37,207 nt of DNA from Muribaculaceae bacterium (GCA_017443765.1 JAFSYB010000021.1:1-37207); one strand, 5' to 3'. Counted from the first letter of the stretch, positions 15,260-23,046 are shown. Translations and numbers: made by a program. The notes: a model not told the origin generated them from the letters alone.

Positions 15260-17167
15260 GTGAAAACCTTGAACTTTGAAGACCTGACCCAGCTCAGGAA
15301 GAAAGCTCATGCGGAGCTCAACGTACGCGAGTTGAGCTATGCCGCAACGAGCGAGGAAAGTTGCGGGCTTGCCGTGGGTACCGAGCATATCCAGTTGCTG
15401 TGCTGCGGCGGCACCGGTTGCAAAGCCTCGAACAGTGCGAAGATTGTTGACAACCTCAAGGCTGCCATCGAAGCGGAAGGAATCGCCGACAAGGTAGACG
15501 TGATTGTGACGGGTTGCTTCGGCTTCTGCGAGAAAGGCCCTATCGTGAAAGTCATGCCCGACAACACTTTCTACACCCAGGTGAAGCCCGAGGATGCCGA
15601 GGAGATTGTCAAGGAGCATGTGATTGGCGGCCGCAAGGTGGAGCGTCTGCTCTATGTGGACCCGAAGACACAGCACACCGTGAGCGACTCGAAGCACATG
15701 GACTTCTATCGCAAACAACTGCGTGTGGCACTGCGCAACTGCGGCTTTATCGACCCCGAGAACATCGAGGAGTACATCGCCCGCGATGGTTATGCCGCCC
15801 TGGCCAACGCCTTGCAGAACCAGACACCCGAAGAGGTGATTGAAGTCATCAAGCAATCGGGCCTGCGCGGCCGTGGTGGTGCCGGCTTCCCCACCGGCAT
15901 GAAGTGGGGCTTCGCCCGCAACTATCAGGCCGAGAACAAGTATGTGGTGTGTAATGCCGACGAGGGCGACCCCGGCGCATTCATGGACCGCTCCATCATG
16001 GAGGGCGACCCGCACTCGGTGCTCGAGGCAATGGCCATCTGCGCCTATTGCATCGGAGCCAACAAGGGATTGATTTACATCCGTGCCGAGTACCCGCTGG
16101 CAGTGCACCGCCTGCGCATCGCAATCGAACAAGCCCGCGAGTACGGCCTGATTGGCAAGTGCGTGCTGGGAAGCGACTTCAATTTCGATGTTGAAATCCG
16201 TTACGGTGCCGGCGCATTCGTGTGCGGCGAGGAAACCGCTCTGATTCACTCGATGGAGGGCAAGCGCGGCGAGCCCACGCTCAAGCCTCCCTTCCCCGCC
16301 GAGAGCGGCTACAACGGCTACCCCACCAACGTCAACAACGTGGAAACCCTGGCCAATGTGCCCATCATTCTCACCAAGGGAGCCGAGTGGTTCGCTTCCA
16401 TCGGCACCGAGAAGTCGAAAGGCACCAAGGTGTTTGCACTGGCAGGAAAGATTAATAACGTGGGCTTGATTGAGGTGCCCATGGGCACCACGCTGCGCGA
16501 AATCATCTACGACATCGGCGGCGGCGTGAAAAACGGCAAGAAGTTCAAGGCCGTGCAGACCGGTGGCCCGTCGGGCGGTTGCCTGACCGAGAAGCACCTC
16601 GACATCCCCATCGACTACGACAGCCTCACGGCGGCCGGCTCGATGATGGGCTCCGGCGGCATGATTGTCATGGACGAGGACGACTGCATGGTGTCGGTGG
16701 CCAAGTTCTACCTGGAGTTCACCGTGAGCGAATCGTGCGGCAAGTGCACACCGTGCCGCATCGGCAACAAGCGCCTGCTGGAGATTCTCACCCGCATCAC
16801 CGAGGGCAAAGGCACGATGGAAGACCTGGACACGCTCAAGACACTGGCAGCCACCATCAAGGACACGGCGCTGTGCGGCCTGGGCCAGACCTCGCCCAAC
16901 CCCGTGCTCTCGACCATCGACAATTTCTACGACGAGTATGTGGAGCACGTGAAACAGCACAAGTGCCGCTCCAAGCAGTGCAAGGCCCTGCTCACCTACT
17001 CCATCAACCCCGAGAAGTGCAAGGGCTGCGGCGCCTGCAAGCGCGGCTGCCCGGCCGATGCCATCTTGGGTGATTTGCGCAAACCTCACGTGATCAATCC
17101 GTTCAAGTGCATCCGCTGCGGCATGTGCCAGTCGCGTTGCCACTTTGATGCCATTGTTGTTATCTGA
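15260..17167 (+). CDS. hydB: NADH-binding NuoF-like subunit of bifurcating [FeFe] hydrogenase (HydB)
   Basis: The 635-aa protein has the layout of HydB/NuoF-like subunits. An N-terminal thioredoxin-like [2Fe-2S] domain (CCGGTGCKAS, then TGCFGFCEKGP) is followed by the NADH/FMN domain with GRGGAGFPTGMKW and GAGAFVCGEETAL. After an SLBB region comes a 4Fe-4S site SCGKCTPCRIG. Two ferredoxin clusters close the protein (CKGCGACKRGCP and CIRCGMCQSRC). It passes electrons between NAD(H), FMN and ferredoxin in the cytosolic complex. The start is GTG at 15260: no in-frame ATG lies nearby upstream, and KTLNFEDLTQLRKKAHAEL is a normal N-terminus. The hydA gene follows 15 bp later. Confidence 0.93.
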   Translation: MKTLNFEDLTQLRKKAHAELNVRELSYAATSEESCGLAVGTEHIQLLCCGGTGCKASNSAKIVDNLKAAIEAEGIADKVDVIVTGCFGFCEKGPIVKVMPDNTFYTQVKPEDAEEIVKEHVIGGRKVERLLYVDPKTQHTVSDSKHMDFYRKQLRVALRNCGFIDPENIEEYIARDGYAALANALQNQTPEEVIEVIKQSGLRGRGGAGFPTGMKWGFARNYQAENKYVVCNADEGDPGAFMDRSIMEGDPHSVLEAMAICAYCIGANKGLIYIRAEYPLAVHRLRIAIEQAREYGLIGKCVLGSDFNFDVEIRYGAGAFVCGEETALIHSMEGKRGEPTLKPPFPAESGYNGYPTNVNNVETLANVPIILTKGAEWFASIGTEKSKGTKVFALAGKINNVGLIEVPMGTTLREIIYDIGGGVKNGKKFKAVQTGGPSGGCLTEKHLDIPIDYDSLTAAGSMMGSGGMIVMDEDDCMVSVAKFYLEFTVSESCGKCTPCRIGNKRLLEILTRITEGKGTMEDLDTLKTLAATIKDTALCGLGQTSPNPVLSTIDNFYDEYVEHVKQHKCRSKQCKALLTYSINPEKCKGCGACKRGCPADAILGDLRKPHVINPFKCIRCGMCQSRCHFDAIVVI

Positions 17168-17182
17168 AAACCTTATAGTATA

Positions 17183-18949
17183 ATGGAAGAGAAGATGATT
17201 ACCATCACCATCGACCGCCATGAGGTCGTGGTGCCAGCCAATATGACCATCCTCGATGCCGCCAAGGTGGTGAACGTCGAGATTCCCACGCTGTGCCACA
17301 TCAACCTGGAGGGCACTTGCCTGAAGAGCAACCCTGCCTCGTGCCGCCTGTGCGTGGTGGAGGTGGAGGGCAACCGCAACCTGGTGCCCGCCTGCGCCAC
17401 CAAGTGCCGCCCGGGCATGGTGGTGCACACCAGCTCGCCGCGTGTGCTGCGCGCACGCAAAACCGTGGCCGAGCTCATCTTGAGCGACCACCCCAACGAC
17501 TGCCTCACCTGCCCCAAGTGCAGCGACTGCGAGTTGCAGCGACTGGTGCGCCGCCTCAACTGCCGCAACATTCCGTTCAAGGACGGCGAGCGCATGGAGC
17601 GCAAGAAAGAAATCACCCCGGCCATCACCCGCGACATGAGCAAGTGCATCTACTGCCGCCGCTGCGAGAGCGTGTGCAACGATGTGCAGAGCGTGGGCGC
17701 ACTGGGCGCCGTGGGACGTGGTTTCGGCACAATCGTCGGCACCGCTTTTGGCAAGACCCTGGGCGACACCAACTGCACCTATTGCGGGCAGTGTGTGGCC
17801 GTGTGCCCCGTGGGCGCACTCACCGAGCGCGACTACGCCGAGGAGCTGATTGCCGACATCACCAACCCCGACAAGGTTGTCATCGCCCAAACCGCACCCG
17901 CTGTGCGCTACGCACTGGGCGAGGAGTTCGGCCTCAAGCCCGGCACCAGCGTAACCGGCAAGATGGTCACCGCGCTCAAGGACATGGGATTCGACTATGT
18001 GTTCGACACCGACTTTGGCGCCGACATGACCATCATGGAGGAAGGTTACGAAATCCTGGACCGCCTCAAGAAGTTCCTGGCCGGCGACAAGACCGTGAAG
18101 CTGCCCATCATGACCTCGTGCTGCCCGGCATGGGTCAACTTCTATGAGCACGAGTTCCCCGACCTGCTCGACTATCCCTCGAGCGCCAAGTCGCCCGGAC
18201 AAATGTTCGGCGCCGTGGCCAAGACCTACTGGGCCGACAAGATGGGCATCCCCCGCGACAAACTCGTGGTGGTTTCCATCATGCCCTGCCTGGCCAAGAA
18301 GTACGAGTGCGGCCGTCCGGAATTCAAGGTCGACGGCAACCCTGATGTGGACTACAGCATCAGCACGCGCGAGCTGGCAGCCCTCATCCGCCGGAGCAAC
18401 ATCAGCTTCGACAGCCTGCCCGACAGCGACTTCGACACGCCAATGGGCGAATCGACCGGTGCCGCCGCCATCTTCGGCACCACGGGTGGCGTGATGGAGG
18501 CAGCCCTGCGCACCGTCTATGAGGTGTACACCGGCAAGACCCTGCCGCACATCGACCTCGACCAGGTGCGCGGCCTCGATGGCGTGCGCGAAGCCACCAT
18601 CGACCTCGACGGCTTTCCCCTGAAAGTGTGTGTGGTGCACACGCTGAGCAACGCCCGCATGATTATGAACAAGCTCCGCGCCGGCGAACTCGACTACCAC
18701 GTAGTCGAGGTGATGGCCTGCCCCGGTGGCTGCATTGGCGGAGCCGGACAGCCCTACCACCACGGCGACGGCACAGTGCTGCGCGCCCGCCAGCGCGCCG
18801 CCTACGCCGAGGATGCCGGCAAGCAGCTCCGCAAGAGCCACGAGAACCCCGACATCCAGCGCCTCTACCAGGAGTTCCTGGGCGAGCCGCTGCACGGCAA
18901 GGCTCACGAGCTGCTGCACACCTCCTACAGCGACAAGAGCATCAAGTGA
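17183..18949 (+). CDS. hydA: [FeFe] hydrogenase catalytic subunit HydA (group A, NuoG-like)
   Basis: This 588-aa subunit reversibly makes H2. An N-terminal [2Fe-2S] domain (Cys38, 46, 54, 57, 71) and a NuoG-type His/Cys region (ELILSDHPNDCLTCPKCSDC) are followed by two 4Fe-4S ferredoxin motifs (CIYCRRCESVC and CTYCGQCVAVCP). The H-cluster domain has all three signatures: TSCCPAW (311-317), MPCLAKKYE (from 367) and MACPGGCIGGAGQP (from 511). By comparison with clostridial CpI, Cys314, 369, 513 and 517 bind the cluster and Cys313 is the proton relay. With its NuoF- and NuoE-like neighbours it forms the trimeric electron-bifurcating type. Maturases HydE, F and G are not in this window. Confidence 0.96.
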   Translation: MEEKMITITIDRHEVVVPANMTILDAAKVVNVEIPTLCHINLEGTCLKSNPASCRLCVVEVEGNRNLVPACATKCRPGMVVHTSSPRVLRARKTVAELILSDHPNDCLTCPKCSDCELQRLVRRLNCRNIPFKDGERMERKKEITPAITRDMSKCIYCRRCESVCNDVQSVGALGAVGRGFGTIVGTAFGKTLGDTNCTYCGQCVAVCPVGALTERDYAEELIADITNPDKVVIAQTAPAVRYALGEEFGLKPGTSVTGKMVTALKDMGFDYVFDTDFGADMTIMEEGYEILDRLKKFLAGDKTVKLPIMTSCCPAWVNFYEHEFPDLLDYPSSAKSPGQMFGAVAKTYWADKMGIPRDKLVVVSIMPCLAKKYECGRPEFKVDGNPDVDYSISTRELAALIRRSNISFDSLPDSDFDTPMGESTGAAAIFGTTGGVMEAALRTVYEVYTGKTLPHIDLDQVRGLDGVREATIDLDGFPLKVCVVHTLSNARMIMNKLRAGELDYHVVEVMACPGGCIGGAGQPYHHGDGTVLRARQRAAYAEDAGKQLRKSHENPDIQRLYQEFLGEPLHGKAHELLHTSYSDKSIK

Positions 18950-18985
18950 ATGGATTAATCGACTATTTAAATCCCCATTACCACT

Positions 18986-19468
18986 ATGGCAAAAGAAATG
19001 AAACTGGCCTGCAACGTTGTTGAGCAAGTGGAGGCCATCTGCGATAAATTTGGCAACAAGCCGGGCGAACTCATCAACGTCCTGCACGAGGCACAAAACC
19101 TGCATGGCTACCTGCCCGAGGAGATGCAGCGCATCATTGCCCGCAAGCTGGGCATTCCCGCCTCGCGCGTCTATGGCGTGGTGACGTTCTACTCGTTCTT
19201 CACCATGACCCCCAAGGGGCGGCACCCCATCTCGGTGTGCCTGGGCACGGCGTGCTATGTGCGCGGCAGCGAGAAACTGCTTGAGGAAATCAAGCGCACC
19301 CTGAACATCGAGGTGGGCCAGACCACCCCCGACGGCAAGTTCTCGCTCGACTGCCTGCGCTGCGTGGGTGCCTGCGGACTCGCACCCGTGGTCACCATCG
19401 GCGACCGCGTCTACGGACGCCTCCAGCCCAAGGACATCAAAACCATCCTCGACGAGGTGGAGGACTGA
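18986..19468 (+). CDS. hydC: NuoE-like [2Fe-2S] subunit of bifurcating hydrogenase (HydC)
   Basis: The 160-aa protein is a thioredoxin-like [2Fe-2S] ferredoxin of the NuoE/HydC family. The four ligands lie in CLGTACYVRG and CLRCVGACG, the usual Cx4C...Cx3C arrangement. An N-terminal helical bundle (LINVLHEAQNLHGYLPEEMQRIIARKLGIP) leads to GVVTFYSFFTMTPKGRHPI. HydC completes the HydABC-like complex that couples NADH and reduced ferredoxin to H2. It is the last gene of the operon, 36 bp after hydA; inverted repeats follow downstream. Confidence 0.95.
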   Translation: MAKEMKLACNVVEQVEAICDKFGNKPGELINVLHEAQNLHGYLPEEMQRIIARKLGIPASRVYGVVTFYSFFTMTPKGRHPISVCLGTACYVRGSEKLLEEIKRTLNIEVGQTTPDGKFSLDCLRCVGACGLAPVVTIGDRVYGRLQPKDIKTILDEVED

Positions 19469-19577
19469 GCATCCGGACTACAAGCCTCTTGAACTCCCCA
19501 AACGCCCCATAAAAGAGCGGTTTGCCGGAGCATCAATCGACTGACAATCGCGGAAAACGTCCCGGATTGGCTGTTTG

Positions 19578-19647
19578 AGACAAAAGAACATAAGGACATA
19601 ATCATTGCCGAATGCGCGCAACTTGTGTTTCTTATGTTCTTTTGTCT
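19578..19647 (+). terminator. 17-bp inverted repeat after the hydrogenase operon
   Basis: AGACAAAAGAACATAAG (19578-19594) is perfectly complemented at 19631-19647, with a 36-nt loop and TTTC following. It is a plausible end for the hydrogenase transcript. The arm contains the AAGAACATAAG word that also forms the direct repeats around the kinase gene. Confidence 0.5.
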
Positions 19648-19673
19648 TTCTACTACTCAGGCGTTAACAGCGA

Positions 19674-19740
19674 TTTTAAGACATAAGAACATAAGCCCTT
19701 GATGGCGGTTGGCATAAGAACATAAGCCGTTGATGGCGTT
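19674..19740 (+). repeat. direct repeat copy A flanking the kinase gene
   Basis: This 67-bp block consists of two 33-bp units of the form ACATAAGAACATAAGCC-nTTGATGGCGGTTG and is followed by a pyrimidine-rich TTACTCTTTACTCC array. Copy B at 21572-21638 aligns without gaps and with five mismatches by eye. Confidence 0.8.
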
Positions 19741-19796
19741 ACTCTTTACCCCTTACTCTTTACTCCTTACTCTTTACTTATTTAATCGATTTGCGA

Positions 19797-19857
19797 CATG
19801 ATGAAATGCCATTCGGGGCGGCCTGGCGGCACGCTTCCCGAATGGCATTTCATCATG
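19797..19857. other. long hairpin: 21-bp perfect inverted repeat
   Basis: CATGATGAAATGCCATTCGGG (written once; 19797-19817) is perfectly complementary to 19837-19857, with a 19-nt GC-rich loop. It lies 48 bp past the kinase-FGE stop codon. On the plus strand a T-rich tract follows. It may be a bidirectional terminator or a cruciform site. Confidence 0.75.
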
Positions 19858-19905
19858 CGAGTGTTTTGTTCTTTTTATTTCTTTCTTTTTTCAAGAGAGT
19901 GGAAA

Positions 19906-21543
19906 CTACAGGGCGAGGCGCAAGCCGAGGTAGTAGTAGCGGAAGTCCGCACTGTTAAAGTAGCGGAACGACACGCGGCAGTTCCTGGCGTAGTTGTTCC
20001 AGCTGCCACCCCGCGCCACCCGGCGCGAGCCCGATGAGAGACCTGTGGGATTCGTCGACGGGGAACTGCTGTAGTAGCTGCTCTCGTACCAGTCGGAGCA
20101 CCACTCCCATACGTTGCCGCTCATGTCGTACAGGCCCAGCTCATTCGGAATTTTTGTCGCAACAGGGTGTGTCTTTTCAAAAAATCCCCACGTGTTTCCA
20201 CTATTTCTCCAGTACCATGCCACTGAATCTATGTCGTTACTGCCAGAGTATCTATATCCTTTACTCCTATTGCCTCCTCGCGCCGCATACTCCCACTCGG
20301 CCTCCGTCGGCAAGCGGAACCTCTCACCCGTGAGCGCGTTCAGCTTGTTGATGAACACCTGGCAGTCATTCCAGCTCACCTGCTCCACCGGGCGCTGCAG
20401 GTTGCCCGTGAAACGGCTCGGGTTATTGCCCATCACCGCCTTCCACAGCTCCTGCGTCACCTCCGTCGCGCCGATGCTGAAGCTGCTCAGCGTCACCTTG
20501 TGCGCAGGCTTCTCATCATCGTAGGCGTCGCTGACCTGCTCGGTCGTCGCGCCCATCGTGAACGTGCCGCCCTCAACGGCCACCATCTTGAAGCTCACTC
20601 CACGCACCGTGAATGTCCGGTCTCGTAAGGGCTCAGACTTGGGAGCGGCTACCACAGTGACATCATCGTCTGTCTTTACGACAGGGCGCTTCTGTGGTTC
20701 GGTAGACAAGAACACTTCTACCGACTGGGGGCGATTCTGCCGGGCGATGGCCATGGCCTGCTCCACGAGTTGGCGTGTAGCGGCGGTTATGGTGGGTGGC
20801 AAGGGCAGCGGTGCGCCGCTGATGCGGTCGATGGCCGTGGGCGGACGCTGCGCCGACAGCAGGTAGCACAGCGTGGCTCCCAGGGCGTACACGTCGCTTT
20901 CGGGAGAGAAGTCCTGAACCTGACCCTGGTACTGCTCGATGGGCGCATAGCCCTCGCTCATGCCGATGGGCGTGGTGCTCGTCTCGCGACCCGAGCTGTC
21001 GTAATTCTTGGAGATGCCGAAATCTATCAGCACGGCATTGCCGGTGCCGTCAAGCAGAATATTGGCCGGTTTCACATCGTAGTGGCACAGGTGTTTCTCC
21101 TTGTGCATATAACTCAACGCAGCACCCACCTGACTGACGTAACCTAATGCCTTTCCCTCGTCCAGCGCACCGACACGCTTCACCACATCGAGCAACGAGC
21201 CGCCCGACAGATGCGGCATCACGTAGTACACCGTGCCGTTCTCCTCAAAGATGTCGATGATGCTCACGATGTGCGGGTGCTCCAACCCGGCCAGGTTGCG
21301 GGCTTCCTTGACGAACTTGAGGCGGTACTGCTCCACCTGCCGCCCATTGCCTGTGGGCGGCGTGGTGACACGGGTGCCCTCGCGCAGGTTGAAGTCCTTC
21401 ATGAAGAACTCCTTGATGGCAACGGTGCGGTCGAGCATCACCTGCTTGGCGCGGTAGGTGATGCCGAAGCCGCCCTGGCCCAGCACTCCCTCGATGCGAT
21501 ATTTGCCGCCCTGCAGCAGCGTCCCGGTTGGTAAATGACTCAT
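19906..21543 (-). CDS. Hanks-type Ser/Thr kinase fused to an FGE/SUMF-like domain
   Basis: The 545-aa protein joins two domains. The kinase (about 15-275) has a glycine loop GQGGFGITY (22-30), Lys44, a catalytic loop HYDVKPANI (from 154; Tyr replaces the usual Arg), DFG at 174-176 and GYAPIEQY in the activation segment. A Pro/Val-rich linker leads to an FGE-sulfatase/C-type-lectin fold (about 305-545): GGTFTMGA, WNDCQVFINKLN, RLPTEAEWEYAARGG, GNVWEWCSDW, RVARGGSW. True FGE uses two copper-binding cysteines; here the first position is Asn517 and only Cys522 remains, so catalysis is doubtful and ligand sensing more likely. The Tyr/Asn/Ser-rich last 31 residues recall variable regions of diversity-generating retroelements. 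No transmembrane segment is evident. Direct repeats flank the gene. Confidence 0.9.
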   Translation of the reverse strand: MSHLPTGTLLQGGKYRIEGVLGQGGFGITYRAKQVMLDRTVAIKEFFMKDFNLREGTRVTTPPTGNGRQVEQYRLKFVKEARNLAGLEHPHIVSIIDIFEENGTVYYVMPHLSGGSLLDVVKRVGALDEGKALGYVSQVGAALSYMHKEKHLCHYDVKPANILLDGTGNAVLIDFGISKNYDSSGRETSTTPIGMSEGYAPIEQYQGQVQDFSPESDVYALGATLCYLLSAQRPPTAIDRISGAPLPLPPTITAATRQLVEQAMAIARQNRPQSVEVFLSTEPQKRPVVKTDDDVTVVAAPKSEPLRDRTFTVRGVSFKMVAVEGGTFTMGATTEQVSDAYDDEKPAHKVTLSSFSIGATEVTQELWKAVMGNNPSRFTGNLQRPVEQVSWNDCQVFINKLNALTGERFRLPTEAEWEYAARGGNRSKGYRYSGSNDIDSVAWYWRNSGNTWGFFEKTHPVATKIPNELGLYDMSGNVWEWCSDWYESSYYSSSPSTNPTGLSSGSRRVARGGSWNNYARNCRVSFRYFNSADFRYYYLGLRLAL

Positions 21544-21571
21544 ATTTTCGGTTTTATAGTTGTCTGAAACG

Positions 21572-21638
21572 TTTTAAGACATAAGAACATAAGCCGCTGA
21601 TGGCGGTTGACATAAGAACAAAAGCCCTTGATGGCGTT
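21572..21638 (+). repeat. direct repeat copy B flanking the kinase gene
   Basis: This is the partner of 19674-19740 in the same orientation, again followed by a TTACTCC/TTCACTC pyrimidine array. A further degenerate unit (CCCTTGATGGGCGGTTGAG with AAAAGAACAAAAGG) follows at about 21681-21714. Together the copies bracket the kinase gene, 1,898 bp apart. Confidence 0.8.
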
Positions 21639-21707
21639 ACTCCTTACTCTTTACTCCTTACTCTTCACTCTTCACTCTATGCCCTTGATGGGCGGTTGAG
21701 AAAAGAA

Positions 21708-21882
21708 CAAAAGGCGTTCGGTTCTCAATTCCATGGCACGGTTCATGACGTTGCTTGCCAGATGGTTTCATTGCTTGTAGGTTCTGTGCATTATTTGCAT
21801 TGCAAAATTAGCAAATACCGCTCAATACCCCTGCGCTTTTTGGGCGTTTTTTATATATTTAACGTGAATATGGAGCGTTCAT
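21708..21882 (-). pseudogene. deletion-scarred fossil of a second AAA-ATPase gene copy
   Basis: Two blocks match the ATPase gene at 24005-25171 and its upstream DNA. Block 21708-21769 aligns without gaps to coding positions 24395-24456 (6 mismatches in 62). Block 21775-21882 aligns to the ATPase upstream region 25187-25294 (7 mismatches in 108). About 730 bp that separate them in the intact copy are missing. The fossil keeps a minus-strand -7 box TAATTTTG (21803-21810) pointing at the kinase gene. Confidence 0.8.
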
Positions 21883-21894
21883 CTGCGTTTCACA

Positions 21895-22422
21895 TTATGT
21901 GTCCTTTTTCGTCAAGCAGTTGTCACCCAGCACATCATATAGGCTCGGGTCAAAGTAGTAGGTGGCGTCATCGAGCTTGAGTTCCACAAAATCGTGGTTC
22001 TTGACAAAATTCTGCCAATGAGAGCCTGGCACAATGGACTTTAGCACCGAGCAGAGATTCACTCCGCAATTGGACACATAGCCCACCACAGGTTTGCTGC
22101 GATGACGATAACCGTTATTCGCCAGCGCGTGGTTGCACACCGCCGAACAATACTGCGCATAGCCCACACAATTCGCTTTTCCGTGAGCCATATCGTTCGC
22201 CTCGGCAAATTGCAGTCTGCTTGCCGTGAATTGCACACTGTAATCGATAATCTGCTTTTCGGTCATGCCTTTGGTTTCCTTTGTCACCAAGGCTTTTACT
22301 GACGATGGAAGCGAATAGGCATTATCACGATTGTGAGTTTTCACCAGCGTGAACGACGACAAAAGGATAACCGCCAACGCAATCACCACAAGTAACTTGA
22401 ATCTAAACAATTTCTCCATCAT
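21895..22422 (-). CDS. membrane-anchored transglutaminase-like (Cys-His-Asp) protein
   Basis: The 175-aa product has an N-terminal hydrophobic helix (about residues 10-27, FKLLVVIALAVILLSSFTLV) and then an extracytoplasmic domain. The spacing of candidate catalytic residues matches the transglutaminase/papain-like fold: Cys85 in ANCVGYA, His143 in NHDFVELKL and Asp158 in YYFDPSLYD. It is rich in other cysteines (92, 96, 119, 124, 169), which could form disulfides outside the cytosol. The fold could serve as a protease, amidase or cross-linker; the substrate is unknown. Two adjacent ATGs (22422 and 22419) are possible starts. It lies downstream of a small secreted-protein gene. Confidence 0.6.
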   Translation of the reverse strand: MMEKLFRFKLLVVIALAVILLSSFTLVKTHNRDNAYSLPSSVKALVTKETKGMTEKQIIDYSVQFTASRLQFAEANDMAHGKANCVGYAQYCSAVCNHALANNGYRHRSKPVVGYVSNCGVNLCSVLKSIVPGSHWQNFVKNHDFVELKLDDATYYFDPSLYDVLGDNCLTKKDT

Positions 22423-22439
22423 AACATCATCAATTAGCA

Positions 22440-22477
22440 AATCAACTTACTCCACCAAGTTGGGGAGTAAGTTGATT
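22440..22477. terminator. 14-bp stem hairpin between the two small envelope genes
   Basis: AATCAACTTACTCC (22440-22453) pairs perfectly with GGAGTAAGTTGATT (22464-22477) around a 10-nt loop. It stands after the secreted-protein gene and before the transglutaminase-like gene. It may attenuate read-through; no T tract is seen. Confidence 0.55.
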
Positions 22478-22491
22478 GCAGGGTGAGTTTC

Positions 22492-22851
22492 TCATAGGTA
22501 TTGATTCACCAATGCCTTAAATATCCTGCACGCTTCCGCGAAAGTGGCCTTGCGCACCATCTTGCCTTCCACACGGGCAACTCTTGATAGTTCAGAACTA
22601 ACAATATGGTTTGCATCATTCAAATTAAACTGTTTCAAATCCTGGTCGGAATAAAGTTCACATGACGTACCCTCTTTTTTCCAATACAGCACCAACATTC
22701 TGCCGTCGTCAAAGTTGATGATTTGTTTCACCACGATACTGTGAGGAACCACTTTCTTCACATCGTCAGCATTGTTAGTTTTCGCACTAACCAGCGTCGG
22801 CGTCATCACGCTCATGAGCATGACAGCCAAAAGCATTAATAGTTTTTTCAT
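22492..22851 (-). CDS. small secreted protein of unknown function
   Basis: The 119-aa product starts MKKLLMLLAVMLMSVMTPTL, a clean signal peptide with predicted cleavage after VSA (residue 23). The mature 96 residues (KTNNADDVKKVVPHSIVV...) contain alternating strands IINFDDGRMLVLYWKKEGT and a helical end FAEACRIFKALVNQYL. I recognise no family. ATG at 22851 was chosen for the signal peptide; the longer frame to 22920 overlaps the leader. A good promoter lies about 90 bp upstream. The following transglutaminase-like gene is also an envelope protein, so the two may act together, but that is inference. Confidence 0.7.
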   Translation of the reverse strand: MKKLLMLLAVMLMSVMTPTLVSAKTNNADDVKKVVPHSIVVKQIINFDDGRMLVLYWKKEGTSCELYSDQDLKQFNLNDANHIVSSELSRVARVEGKMVRKATFAEACRIFKALVNQYL

Positions 22852-22937
22852 AGTAATTAAATTGGAATTTAGTGTTCGTGTTGTGAGGTGCCGATTTCTG
22901 GCACTTCGGGTTAATGTCAAGATTAATAATCACGGTG

Positions 22938-22970
22938 CAAAGTTAGCACCATCGGGAAGCGGAATGCAAA
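22938..22970 (-). promoter_or_regulatory. promoter for the small secreted-protein gene
   Basis: On the minus strand TTTG (22967-22970) is followed after 21 bp by TAACTTTG (22938-22945), matching the Bacteroides consensus. The leader to the ATG at 22851 would be about 80 nt. Confidence 0.65.
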
Positions 22971-23046
22971 TTTTCGGAGGCAAGTTGTAGGAACTGGCGG
23001 GTTTGCTGTAGGAAATGGCCCTTCGCGGTGGGGTATTGAATTGGCG

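Noticed and set aside
15230..19225. 1,331-codon minus-strand frame antisense to the whole hydrogenase operon
   Set aside because: The three plus-strand genes have complete motifs. The antisense product is a repetitive His/Ala/Gly/Val-rich string with no domain, the expected shadow of GC-rich codon use.
19469..19905. CRISPR array or retroelement template repeat near the kinase gene
   Set aside because: The repeats are only two to four imperfect 33-bp units without unique spacers. I found no second copy of the kinase C-terminal DNA and no reverse transcriptase frame in the window.
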